Assembly: GCA_903897205.1 (NCBI GenBank)
Contig: CAIUAS010000122.1
Coordinates: 1 to 6,406, forward strand
Length of the DNA: 6,406 nt
Source of the DNA: an uncultured Gammaproteobacteria bacterium
GTDB taxonomy: Bacteria; Pseudomonadota; Gammaproteobacteria; CAIUAS01
Direction of reading: 5' to 3'
A program made the translations under genes and the position numbers. A model generated the notes under the pieces. The model had not been told where the DNA came from. It did no database searches and saw only the letters and a list, made by a program, of their open reading frames with translations. This document shows positions 1 through 6,243 of this stretch, one piece after another (positions within the stretch are counted from its first letter, which is position 1; each line of letters opens with the position of its first letter).

Positions 1-485
1 ATAATTTAAAAATGATTCAGATATTAAGCCATTATGTTGGCTCATGCGGAATGGCCGGAGGCGAATTATTGGATATTAATAGTATTGATCACGAAATTAA
101 TTTAAAAGAGCTCGCCACTATTTATAAATTAAAAACCAGTTATCTCATTTGTGCTTGTGTTTTACTAGGAGCATTAGCTGCCAATTGCAATGGAAAATTA
201 ACCTTACATAATTTAGAGAAATTTGGTATTTACGCCGGTTTAGCCTTTCAAATTCATGATGATATTATTGGTATTGAAAGCAGCGCAGAGGTATTAGGTA
301 AACCGCAAAATGCGGATTTAATAAAACATAAACCTACCTATCCACAGTTAATAGGCTTAACTAAAGCAAAACAGCAAGAACAAGCCTGCTTAAGAAAAGC
401 TATTTACTATCTTAAAAAATTATCTTTAAACAATAGCGATAAGTTATTAGGCATTTGCAATTTTGTTATTTCCAGGACTTATTAA
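1..485 (+). CDS. ispA: Farnesyl diphosphate synthase (polyprenyl synthetase family), C-terminal part; 5' end outside the window
   Basis: This is the C-terminal half, about 160 residues, of a short-chain trans-prenyl diphosphate synthase. Such enzymes condense DMAPP/GPP with IPP to make farnesyl diphosphate for quinone and undecaprenyl synthesis in the cytosol. The frame is open back to base 3, so the ATG at 12 is an internal Met and the true start lies upstream. Residues match E. coli IspA in order: a GMAGGELLD block (E. coli GMCGGQALD), KTS in place of KTG, LLGAL, GLAFQIHDD, LGKPQNAD and a K-x-TYP block. The end (FVISRTY) aligns with the E. coli end (YIIQRNK), so the 3' end looks complete. 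The first aspartate-rich motif is outside the window. The second reads DDIIG rather than the usual DDxxD (258-272), and the following G-D pair is S-S. A DDxxG form occurs in some other bacterial prenyl synthases, so a GPP/GGPP synthase is possible. It converges on alaS. Confidence 0.8.
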   Translation, partial: NLKMIQILSHYVGSCGMAGGELLDINSIDHEINLKELATIYKLKTSYLICACVLLGALAANCNGKLTLHNLEKFGIYAGLAFQIHDDIIGIESSAEVLGKPQNADLIKHKPTYPQLIGLTKAKQQEQACLRKAIYYLKKLSLNNSDKLLGICNFVISRTY

Positions 486-507
486 AATAAACTATCGTCA
501 CCAATTC

Positions 508-545
508 AAATTATCAGAAATTGTTATAACAATTTCTGATAATTT
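508..545. terminator. Perfect 38-bp palindrome between convergent ispA and alaS, probable bidirectional terminator
   Basis: Bases 508-545 equal their own reverse complement exactly, giving a stem of about 17 bp around a four-base TATA-type loop. It lies 23 bases after the ispA stop and 26 bases beyond the alaS stop, which is where a terminator shared by two convergent genes belongs. The stem is AT-rich (its few GC pairs come from CAG/CTG and a G/C near the loop) and ends in a short AATTT on both strands. There is no long U tract, so termination strength is uncertain. A second imperfect inverted repeat (TTTAGAAA at 551-558 with TTTCTAAA at 580-587) overlaps the alaS stop and could extend the structure. 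Confidence 0.6.
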
Positions 546-571
546 AATGCTTTAGAAAGCCAAGCGGTTTT

Positions 572-3166
572 TTATAAGGTTTCTAAAAATTGTTGCGCTG
601 CTCGTAAAGCAGTTTTTAATCCTTGTACGTTATCACCGCCTGCTTGGGCAAAATCCGGACGACCGCCGCCTTTGCCGCCAATATGATTGGCTAATTGATT
701 AATAAGATCGCCGGCTTTTATGCGATTAATATAATCTTTTGTTACACCCACCACTAGTTGAGCACGCCCATCAATGGCGCTGCCCAAAATAATAACCGCG
801 CTGCCTAATTTAGCTTTTAAACGATCAACCATGTCCCGCATGCTTTTTGCGTCTAAACCATCGATTTCTGCTGCTAACATTTTTATGCCAGCGACTTCTT
901 TTACTTGATTTAATAAATCGGTAATAGCTGCGCTAGCTAAACGGCCTTGTAACTGATCAATTTGTTTTTCTAATTGTTGGGTATGTTCAATTATCTTTTT
1001 GGCCTTTTCTAGCAACCCTTCACGACCTGCTTTAAATAAGTGCGCGGTTTCTTGTAGTTGCTCTTCTAAAGCACTAATCCAATTTAATGCAGCTGCACCG
1101 GTCACTGCTTCAATACGACGCACGCCAGCTGCAACACCTGTTTCTACCGTGATTTTAAATAAGCCAATGTCGCCCGTGCGTCTTACATGTGTACCACCGC
1201 ATAATTCCATGGAGAAATTTCCCATAGCGAGTACACGTACTTGTTCGCCGTATTTTTCACCAAATATGGCCATTGCACCTTGTTGCTTAGCGTCTTCCGG
1301 TGTCATGATTTGGGTGTTAACGGAATGATTTTCGCGAATCTGTTGATTGACTAATTGTTCAGTATTTTTAATTTCTTCTACCGTTAAAGGTGAAAAATGC
1401 GCAAAGTCGAACCGTAAGCGATCGGGCGCTACCAATGATCCTTTTTGCATAACATGTTCACCTAATGTTTTGCGCAGTGCTGCATGTAATAAATGAGTTG
1501 CCGAATGATTCAAAGCGATAGCGGCACGTTGGTTATAGTCCACTTCTGCGCTAAGCACATCTCCTATTTTTAATGAGCCTGTGTGCAATTTGCCGTGATG
1601 AAAAAATACGGGGCCTTCTTTGCGTGTATCATTGACTGCAAATTTCATCTGCTTATTAACTAATAATCCTGTATCGCCTACTTGTCCGCCGCTTTCGGCA
1701 TAAAATGGCGTACGGTTTAATACCACCATTCCTTCTTCGCCTGCTTGCAATTGCTGCACGGGTTTAGCTTGCACAAATAAGGCCATTACTTCTGCTTCGT
1801 GCGTTAAATGTTCATAGCCAGTAAAATCAGTGCAGGCATCTATTTGTAAATGTTCCGTATAATCCAGCGTAAACTGACTGCTCTCTTGCGACTGTTTGCG
1901 TTGTTTTTCCATTTCTTGTTCAAAACCGGCAAAATCGATGGTAAGCCCGCGTTCACGGGCAATGTCGGCCGTTAAATCGACTGGAAATCCGTAAGTATCA
2001 TATAAACGAAAAACCGTAGCGCCAGGAATAATTTTGCCATGTAATTTACTGAGATCTTGCTCTAATAGTTTCAACCCATTATCTAGCGTACGGGCAAATT
2101 GTTGTTCTTCTTGCAATAAAATACGCTCAACCTGTGCTTGGGCTTTTACAAGCTCTGGATAAGCGGCACCCATTTGTTTAGCTAATGGAGCCACTAGCTT
2201 AAAAAAGAAAGGTTCATGTAACCCTAATTTATTGCCATGACGAATGGCACGGCGGATAATTCGACGCAATACGTAGCCACGACCTTCATTCGATGGAATC
2301 ACAGCGTCCGTAATTAAAAATGCGCATGAACGGATATGATCAGCAATGACACGTAGTGATGTCGTTGTTAAATCCGTTATATTCGCTAATTTAGCAATCG
2401 CTTGAATTAAACCTTGGAACAAATCAATATCATAATTATTATGCACGTCTTGCATCACGGCGGCTAATCGTTCTAGTCCCATCCCAGTATCGACGGAGGG
2501 TTTTGGCAGCGGTTTCATTTCACCATTAGCGAATCGTTCAAACTGCATGAACACTAAATTCCAAATTTCAATATAGCGATCGCCATCTGCATCCGAACTG
2601 CCTGGAGGGCCGCCTGCGATAGCGGGGCCATGATCATAAAAAATTTCGGAGCAGGGGCCGCAAGGGCCTGTGTCGCCCATTGCCCAAAAATTATCTTTCG
2701 CTCCGCATCGTGAAAAACGCGCCGGATCGATTTTTATTTCTTTTAACCAGATATCGGCTGCTTGATCGTCTTCTTCATAAACGGTTACCCATAATTTTTC
2801 TGGGGATAAATTTAATTTTTTTGTTAGAAATTCCCAGGCAAACTGGATGGCTTCACGCTTGAAATAATCTCCGAAACTAAAATTGCCTAACATTTCAAAG
2901 AAAGTATGGTGGCGCGCAGTATAGCCCACATTTTCTAAATCATTATGTTTGCCACCAGCGCGCACACAGCGTTGCGCGGTAACGGCCCTGGTATAAGAAC
3001 GTTTTTCCAATCCTAAAAATGCATCCTTAAATTGCACCATGCCTGCATTGGTGAACAATAAAGTGGGATCATTACCAGGCACTAATGGGCTGGAAGCCAC
3101 AATCGTGTGGCCTTTGTTTTTAAAATATTCTAAAAAAGTTTGGCGAAGTTCGTTACTGGTCATCAT
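572..3166 (-). CDS. alaS: Alanyl-tRNA synthetase
   Basis: This cytosolic class II synthetase charges tRNA-Ala with alanine and hydrolyses mischarged Ser- and Gly-tRNA-Ala. It has 864 residues (E. coli 876) and looks complete. The catalytic domain (about 1-240) carries the RCVRAGGKHNDLENVG block (66-81), HHTFFEMLGNFSFGDYF (86-102) and the GMGLERL motif (228-234). GRGYVLRRIIRRAIRHG follows (305-321) in the tRNA-recognition part. The editing domain has the zinc-ligand motifs HSATH (554-558) and CGGTH (656-660). A helical linker (about 690-760) leads to the C-Ala domain with GGKGGGRPD (830-838). Two ATG codons are in tandem (3166 and 3163), and the upstream GTGAAA is only a weak Shine-Dalgarno, so the start is uncertain by one codon. 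It lies 85 bases downstream of recX on the same strand, the usual recA-recX-alaS order. No frameshift or missing catalytic residue is seen. Confidence 0.98.
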   Translation of the reverse strand: MMTSNELRQTFLEYFKNKGHTIVASSPLVPGNDPTLLFTNAGMVQFKDAFLGLEKRSYTRAVTAQRCVRAGGKHNDLENVGYTARHHTFFEMLGNFSFGDYFKREAIQFAWEFLTKKLNLSPEKLWVTVYEEDDQAADIWLKEIKIDPARFSRCGAKDNFWAMGDTGPCGPCSEIFYDHGPAIAGGPPGSSDADGDRYIEIWNLVFMQFERFANGEMKPLPKPSVDTGMGLERLAAVMQDVHNNYDIDLFQGLIQAIAKLANITDLTTTSLRVIADHIRSCAFLITDAVIPSNEGRGYVLRRIIRRAIRHGNKLGLHEPFFFKLVAPLAKQMGAAYPELVKAQAQVERILLQEEQQFARTLDNGLKLLEQDLSKLHGKIIPGATVFRLYDTYGFPVDLTADIARERGLTIDFAGFEQEMEKQRKQSQESSQFTLDYTEHLQIDACTDFTGYEHLTHEAEVMALFVQAKPVQQLQAGEEGMVVLNRTPFYAESGGQVGDTGLLVNKQMKFAVNDTRKEGPVFFHHGKLHTGSLKIGDVLSAEVDYNQRAAIALNHSATHLLHAALRKTLGEHVMQKGSLVAPDRLRFDFAHFSPLTVEEIKNTEQLVNQQIRENHSVNTQIMTPEDAKQQGAMAIFGEKYGEQVRVLAMGNFSMELCGGTHVRRTGDIGLFKITVETGVAAGVRRIEAVTGAAALNWISALEEQLQETAHLFKAGREGLLEKAKKIIEHTQQLEKQIDQLQGRLASAAITDLLNQVKEVAGIKMLAAEIDGLDAKSMRDMVDRLKAKLGSAVIILGSAIDGRAQLVVGVTKDYINRIKAGDLINQLANHIGGKGGGRPDFAQAGGDNVQGLKTALRAAQQFLETL

Positions 3167-3251
3167 TATATTTTCACTGGTATTTAATTAAGAAAGATAG
3201 ATTAGTGCAAAATTCCTTGTTCGGCTAGAGGGAGGCTGGCGGTTGCAATGG

Positions 3252-3716
3252 TTATCTAGCCATAATTTTAGTAATTTGCGCCATATCGAAACCGCGATAT
3301 TGCAAAAAACGTATTTGTTTGGCTTTTTCAGCAAAGTCGGCCGGAATTTTTTTGCCAAAACGTTTTTGTCTTACTTGTTCGGCCAATTGAAACCAATCTT
3401 TGGTTATTTCATTCATAAAAGTAGCGATGATTTCTTCGACCACACCACGCTGTTGTAATTCATTAATAATACGGACAGGGCCATAACCTTTATTGCTACG
3501 CGATCGAATATAGTTCTCAGCAAATCGTTGATCACTTAACAACCCTTGGTTAACTAATTTAGTTAATTGTTCTTCAATTAATTCTTTTGGATAACCACGC
3601 TGTTGTAATTTTTGATGCAGCTCAACCCGTGAATGCTCACGCCGCGCTAATAATTGAATAGCGCTTTGACGTACTTGACTAGGCGATGGCGGCAAAATTA
3701 ATTTTTCGCTTAACAC
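3252..3716 (-). CDS. recX: RecA regulatory protein RecX
   Basis: RecX binds the RecA filament and limits its extension and its recombinase and coprotease activity. I choose the GTG at 3716, which gives 154 residues (E. coli RecX 166), because AGGAT lies just before it with five bases after AGGA. The frame is also open to an ATG at 3758 and a GTG at 3761, but those add 14-15 residues unlike RecX and have no clear Shine-Dalgarno. The protein is all helical with the family's three-helix repeats, marked by LQQRGYP (37-43), LQQRGVV (87-93) and LQYRGFD (138-144). Other RecX-like blocks are LLARREHSRVEL (22-33), LSDQRFAENYIRSR (60-73) and GYGPVRI (77-83). recA is 157 bases upstream and a hairpin lies between them, so recX is probably expressed by readthrough from recA. 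An overlapping out-of-frame ATG-TGT-TAA covers the start codon. Confidence 0.93.
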   Translation of the reverse strand: MLSEKLILPPSPSQVRQSAIQLLARREHSRVELHQKLQQRGYPKELIEEQLTKLVNQGLLSDQRFAENYIRSRSNKGYGPVRIINELQQRGVVEEIIATFMNEITKDWFQLAEQVRQKRFGKKIPADFAEKAKQIRFLQYRGFDMAQITKIMAR

Positions 3717-3720
3717 ATTT

Positions 3721-3725
3721 ATCCT
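3721..3725 (-). promoter_or_regulatory. Shine-Dalgarno of recX that selects the GTG start
   Basis: On the minus strand AGGAT (3725-3721) precedes GTG at 3716, with five bases between AGGA and GTG. The ATG at 3718 is only three bases from AGGA and is followed by TGT TAA, so it cannot encode RecX. The upstream ATG (3758) has no comparable site. This supports the shorter 154-residue RecX. Confidence 0.6.
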
Positions 3726-3811
3726 ATAAGTAAAAATCTCAACGGGTTTGGTGTACATCACGAATGAATTTTCAGATGTTCAATAAAAAACCCCGATAAA
3801 TTCGTCTGTAA

Positions 3812-3845
3812 TAAAATACGGCAGCTTATTTGCTGCCGTATTTTA
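3812..3845 (-). terminator. Hairpin terminator/attenuator between recA and recX
   Basis: A perfect 14-bp inverted repeat (3812-3825 with 3832-3845) encloses a six-base loop. Its GC-rich core is CGGCAGC/GCTGCCG, closed by AAAAT/ATTTT pairs. Read on the minus strand, the 3' arm ends in TATTTTATT, a moderate U tract. It begins 28 bases beyond the recA stop. This is the layout of a factor-independent terminator. Because recX has no obvious promoter of its own, it probably acts as a leaky attenuator that lets a fraction of recA transcripts run into recX, as established for E. coli recA-recX. Confidence 0.8.
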
Positions 3846-3873
3846 AATTTTTGATACCGCTTTATTTATTTAA

Positions 3874-4914
3874 TTATGCATCTTCTATTTCAGTATCAGC
3901 CACTTCTGCTATTTTTGGCTGAGTGAGGCATTGTTCGCGGATCTGCTTTTCAATGGTAGCTGCAATGCTTGGATTTTCTTTTAAGAAATTTCGTACATTA
4001 TCCCTACCTTGACCAATACGATCACCATTATAGCTATACCAAGCGCCAGATTTTTCAATCAAACCCAGTTGTGAGCCTAGGTCAATAATTTCACCCATAC
4101 GTGAAATCCCTTCGCCATAGAAAATTTCAAAATCAGCCTGCCTGAATGGCGGCGCAACTTTGTTCTTCACTACCTTCACGCGAGTTTCATTACCGACAAC
4201 TTCATCACCTTTTTTAATAGAGCCTGTTCGGCGAATATCCAACCGTACGGAAGCATAGAATTTTAGTGCGTTACCGCCCGTCGTTGTTTCTGGATTACCA
4301 AACATCACACCAATTTTCATGCGGATTTGATTAATGAAAATAACCAAGGTGTTAGACCGTTTAATATTACCCGTTAATTTACGCAATGCTTGCGACATGA
4401 GACGCGCTTGTAACCCCATGTGTGAATCACCCATGTCCCCTTCAATTTCCGCTTTGGGCGTTAAAGCAGCCACTGAGTCGACTACTACGATATCAACTGC
4501 ATTAGATCGGACTAACATATCCACAATTTCAAGCGCTTGTTCGCCCGTGTCTGGTTGCGACACCAACAAATCATCGACATTAACTTTTAGTTTCTTTGCG
4601 TAAGCAGGATCTAAAGCATGCTCGGCATCCACAAAAGCTGCAACACCACCCAGTTTTTGGCACTCAGCAATAACCTGTAAAGTTAAGGTTGTTTTACCAG
4701 AAGATTCAGGCCCATAGATTTCAATAACACGACCGCGTGGCAATCCGCCAATACCTAAGGCAATATCCAATCCTAACGAGCCAGTAGATACCGCTTCCAC
4801 TGGAATTTGGCTAGCGTCGCCCATGCGCATGACAGAGCCTTTACCAAATTGCTTTTCGATTTGGCTTAATGCACTGCGTAAGGCGGTTTCTTTCTCTTTC
4901 GACATATTACTCAT
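3874..4914 (-). CDS. recA: Recombinase RecA
   Basis: RecA is the DNA-dependent ATPase that forms filaments on single-stranded DNA, performs homologous pairing and strand exchange, and in LexA-bearing species triggers repressor self-cleavage. It has 346 residues (E. coli 353), complete. An N-terminal oligomerisation helix ends in QIEKQFGKGSVMRMG (18-32). Walker A is GPESSGKT (68-75), followed by FVDAEHALDP, and Walker B is in the IVVVDSVAALTP stretch. Loop L1 is in the EGDMGDSHMGLQARLMSQALRK stretch, split here as EGDMGDSHMG then LQARLMSQALRK. Loop L2 contains FGNPETTTGGNALKFYAS. The C-terminal domain ends in an acidic tail (EVADTEIEDA). The first ATG (4914) is preferred over the Met at codon 4 because AGGAT (4925-4921) is correctly spaced for it. 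It heads the recA-recX-alaS block. Upstream is the unusual 373-bp gap after rph, with no canonical CTGT-N8-ACAG LexA box. Confidence 0.99.
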   Translation of the reverse strand: MSNMSKEKETALRSALSQIEKQFGKGSVMRMGDASQIPVEAVSTGSLGLDIALGIGGLPRGRVIEIYGPESSGKTTLTLQVIAECQKLGGVAAFVDAEHALDPAYAKKLKVNVDDLLVSQPDTGEQALEIVDMLVRSNAVDIVVVDSVAALTPKAEIEGDMGDSHMGLQARLMSQALRKLTGNIKRSNTLVIFINQIRMKIGVMFGNPETTTGGNALKFYASVRLDIRRTGSIKKGDEVVGNETRVKVVKNKVAPPFRQADFEIFYGEGISRMGEIIDLGSQLGLIEKSGAWYSYNGDRIGQGRDNVRNFLKENPSIAATIEKQIREQCLTQPKIAEVADTEIEDA

Positions 4915-4920
4915 TTTGCT

Positions 4921-4925
4921 ATCCT
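4921..4925 (-). promoter_or_regulatory. Shine-Dalgarno of recA
   Basis: AGGAT on the minus strand (4925-4921), with seven bases between AGGA and the ATG at 4914. The second in-frame ATG (4905) would be 16 bases away, so this site fixes the first ATG as the start. Confidence 0.7.
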
Positions 4926-4953
4926 GTTGCTCATATAAAATTCAAGAATGGCT

Positions 4954-4982
4954 ATTATCGCATAGTTCGAGGTCTTAGAAAA
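4954..4982 (-). promoter_or_regulatory. Possible sigma70-type promoter of recA
   Basis: On the minus strand, GATAAT (4959-4954; one mismatch to TATAAT) stands 17 bases after TTTTCT (4982-4977; three of six matches to TTGACA). Transcription would begin about 30 bases upstream of the recA start codon. The -35 match is poor, so only the -10 is persuasive. No CTGT-N8-ACAG operator overlaps it. Confidence 0.3.
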
Positions 4983-5019
4983 TACTTTTTGGTGAACGAT
5001 TAGTAAACTTTTAATACAT

Positions 5020-5257
5020 GTGAACATGAGAACAACGAAAATCGGACTAGCTATCAAACTTAGATGGGAAAGGTCTAGCAGGGTTTGCTTTTCGGTTCAG
5101 ATACATTTAAGCGCCAGTTTTATAATCGATAAAAAAACGCGTTCAGGATTTTTAGTAAAATCGTTGACAAAATGGGCGCTCCCAACGGGTGAAAAGCTTG
5201 GATGGTTAATTGATAGTTAATATTTAAAATAACCCCGCCCAGATCGAAAATAATATT
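5020..5257 (+). pseudogene. Decayed remnant resembling a Uma2-family (DUF820) nuclease gene, antisense to the rph-recA block
   Basis: This lies in the 373-bp gap between rph and recA (4915-5287) and is read on the opposite strand. No single frame codes for a family-like protein, but motifs typical of Uma2 appear in the right order across frames. A stretch around IGLAIKLRWERS opens one frame. FGSDTFK is at 5091-5111 (Uma2 usually FxSxTGFxLP). DKM...NG is at 5166-5189. One base later, in another frame, comes EKLGWLIDS (5191-5217; Uma2 has NGxxLGWLIDP). After two in-frame stops comes RPDRK (5236-5250; Uma2 has IYRPxR). NG and LGWLID keep the family's two-residue spacing if one base is removed. 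An intact Uma2 gene is about 570 bp, and the FGS-to-LGWLID interval here is about half the usual length, so there is an internal deletion as well as frameshifts and stops. Uma2 proteins are PD-(D/E)XK-like and often occur in mobile, multicopy families. The call rests on remembered family motifs; the alternative is chance similarity in spacer DNA. A small hairpin (TGGG-CGCT-CCCA, 5173-5184) lies inside. Confidence 0.45.
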
Positions 5258-5287
5258 TTTAACTTGTATAATATTTCACTCAATCAA

Positions 5288-6007
5288 CTAATTATTACTA
5301 AGCGCTTCTTGTTGTTTGGTAAATAATTGTTTAATGCCAACTTCTGCTAACGATAATAATTGTTGTAAATGCTCAGCATGAAATGCTTCACGTTCTGCGG
5401 TACCTTGTAATTCAATAAATCCGCCTTGTTCGGTCATTACCACATTCATGTCGGTGTCTGCATTAGAGTCTTCTAAATAATCCAAATCTAATATGGGTGT
5501 ACCTTGATAAATACCTACTGAAACAGCGGCCACTAAAAAGCGTAAAGGATTTTGCTTAACGAGACGTTTAGCTTGCATAAAACGTAAGGCGTCAACAAGC
5601 GCAACACAACTGCCTGTAATCGCTGCAGTGCGCGTACCACCATCAGCTTGAATAACATCGCAATCGACTGTAATAGTATTTTCACCTAATAATTCCAAAT
5701 CAACCGCTGCACGTAAGGCGCGGCCAATTAAACGTTGAATTTCTAATGTGCGGCCCGTTTGTTTACCACGGCTTGCTTCTCGTTCAGAACGACCATGGGT
5801 TGCACGCGGCAACATTCCATATTCTGCAGTAATCCAACCTTGGCCACTATCTTTCAAAAAACGAGGAACCCCTTCTATCACACTGGCATTGCATAATACT
5901 TTGGTATCGCCAAATTCAACCAACACTGAGCCTTCAGCATGCTTAGTATAATGGCGCGCGATGGTAATGGGACGTGATTGGTTCGCAAGTCGGCCGCTAG
6001 GACGCAT
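5288..6007 (-). CDS. rph: Ribonuclease PH
   Basis: RNase PH is a phosphate-dependent 3'-5' exoribonuclease (and nucleotidyltransferase) that trims the 3' ends of tRNA precursors and some other structured RNAs. It acts as a cytosolic hexameric ring. It has 239 residues (E. coli 238), complete, unlike the frameshifted rph of E. coli K-12. Visible signatures are MRPSGR at the N-terminus, GQGWITAEYGMLPRATHGR (55-73), GRTLEIQRLIGRALR (85-99) with phosphate-site Arg86, DGGTRTAAITG (122-132) with Arg126, the metal-site stretch DLDYLEDSNADTDMN (174-188) with Asp180 and Asp184, and GTAE (202-205). The ATG is preceded by a strong AGAGGT (6019-6014) six bases away. yicC diverges upstream, as in E. coli, but pyrE, which follows rph in E. 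coli, is absent here. The next gene in the same direction is recA. Confidence 0.98.
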   Translation of the reverse strand: MRPSGRLANQSRPITIARHYTKHAEGSVLVEFGDTKVLCNASVIEGVPRFLKDSGQGWITAEYGMLPRATHGRSEREASRGKQTGRTLEIQRLIGRALRAAVDLELLGENTITVDCDVIQADGGTRTAAITGSCVALVDALRFMQAKRLVKQNPLRFLVAAVSVGIYQGTPILDLDYLEDSNADTDMNVVMTEQGGFIELQGTAEREAFHAEHLQQLLSLAEVGIKQLFTKQQEALSNN

Positions 6008-6202
6008 ATTAGTACCTCTGATTAAAATAAATGTGCTTTAAAATTATTCATACAGTAACACGAATAAATAATAAAAAAAATTTATTTCCATTTTATAGAA
6101 ATCTATCTCAAAGCGTTGCATTTTTAGGTTACGCACATTTATTTAATTTGAAGATTTTACTATATCTAAGCTCATTAATGATGGTATATTTTCCAGCTTA
6201 CT

Positions 6203-6231
6203 TTGCCATTTTGGCGAAATAACACTTTAAG
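6203..6231 (+). promoter_or_regulatory. Possible sigma70-type promoter of yicC
   Basis: TTGCCA (6203-6208, five of six matches to TTGACA) is followed after exactly 17 bases by TTTAAG (6226-6231, four of six matches to TATAAT). Initiation near 6238 would give a leader of about 70 bases before the yicC ATG. The good -35 and ideal spacing support it; the -10 is mediocre. Confidence 0.35.
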
Positions 6232-6243
6232 TTAGTAAGTTAG
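6228..6243. repeat. Perfect tandem duplication of an 8-mer (TAAGTTAG x2)
   Basis: TAAGTTAG occurs at 6228-6235 and again immediately at 6236-6243. It overlaps the proposed -10 and start site of the yicC promoter. Two adjacent copies could be a small slippage duplication or a pair of half-sites for a regulator; nothing further can be said from one locus. Confidence 0.6.

Noticed and set aside
999..1328. 109-codon + strand open frame inside alaS
   Set aside because: It is fully antisense to well-conserved AlaRS codons, so it is a reading-frame shadow.
3779..3795. GGGGTTTTTT on the minus strand upstream of recX as a second terminator
   Set aside because: No upstream segment pairs with the GGGG to form a convincing stem; only a three-bp CGA/TCG pairing is seen.
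4334..4603. 89-codon + strand open frame inside recA
   Set aside because: It is antisense to the conserved RecA core and has no independent coding evidence.
5020..5037. GTTC direct repeats (GTTCTCATGTTC on the minus strand) as an alternative SOS box
   Set aside because: The spacing is four bases, not the seven of the alphaproteobacterial GTTC-N7-GTTC box, nor the inverted GAAC-N4-GTTC of Gram-positives.
5020..5220. 66-codon + strand open frame as an intact small gene
   Set aside because: It opens at GTG without a Shine-Dalgarno, and the Uma2-like motifs lie partly in other frames and beyond its stop, so decay explains it better than a functional small protein.
5244..5272. Perfect TATAAT on the + strand (5267-5272) with a TCGAAA -35 at 17 bases
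   Set aside because: It would drive antisense transcription into rph with no gene to serve; the -35 is weak and the region is AT-rich enough for a chance -10.
5748..5951. 67-codon + strand open frame inside rph
   Set aside because: It is antisense to conserved RNase PH motifs and shows no family match.
6031..6222. 63-codon + strand open frame between rph and yicC with a hydrophobic C-terminal half
   Set aside because: No Shine-Dalgarno before the ATG, low-complexity AT-driven composition, no family resemblance, and it overlaps the regions needed for the rph and yicC promoters.
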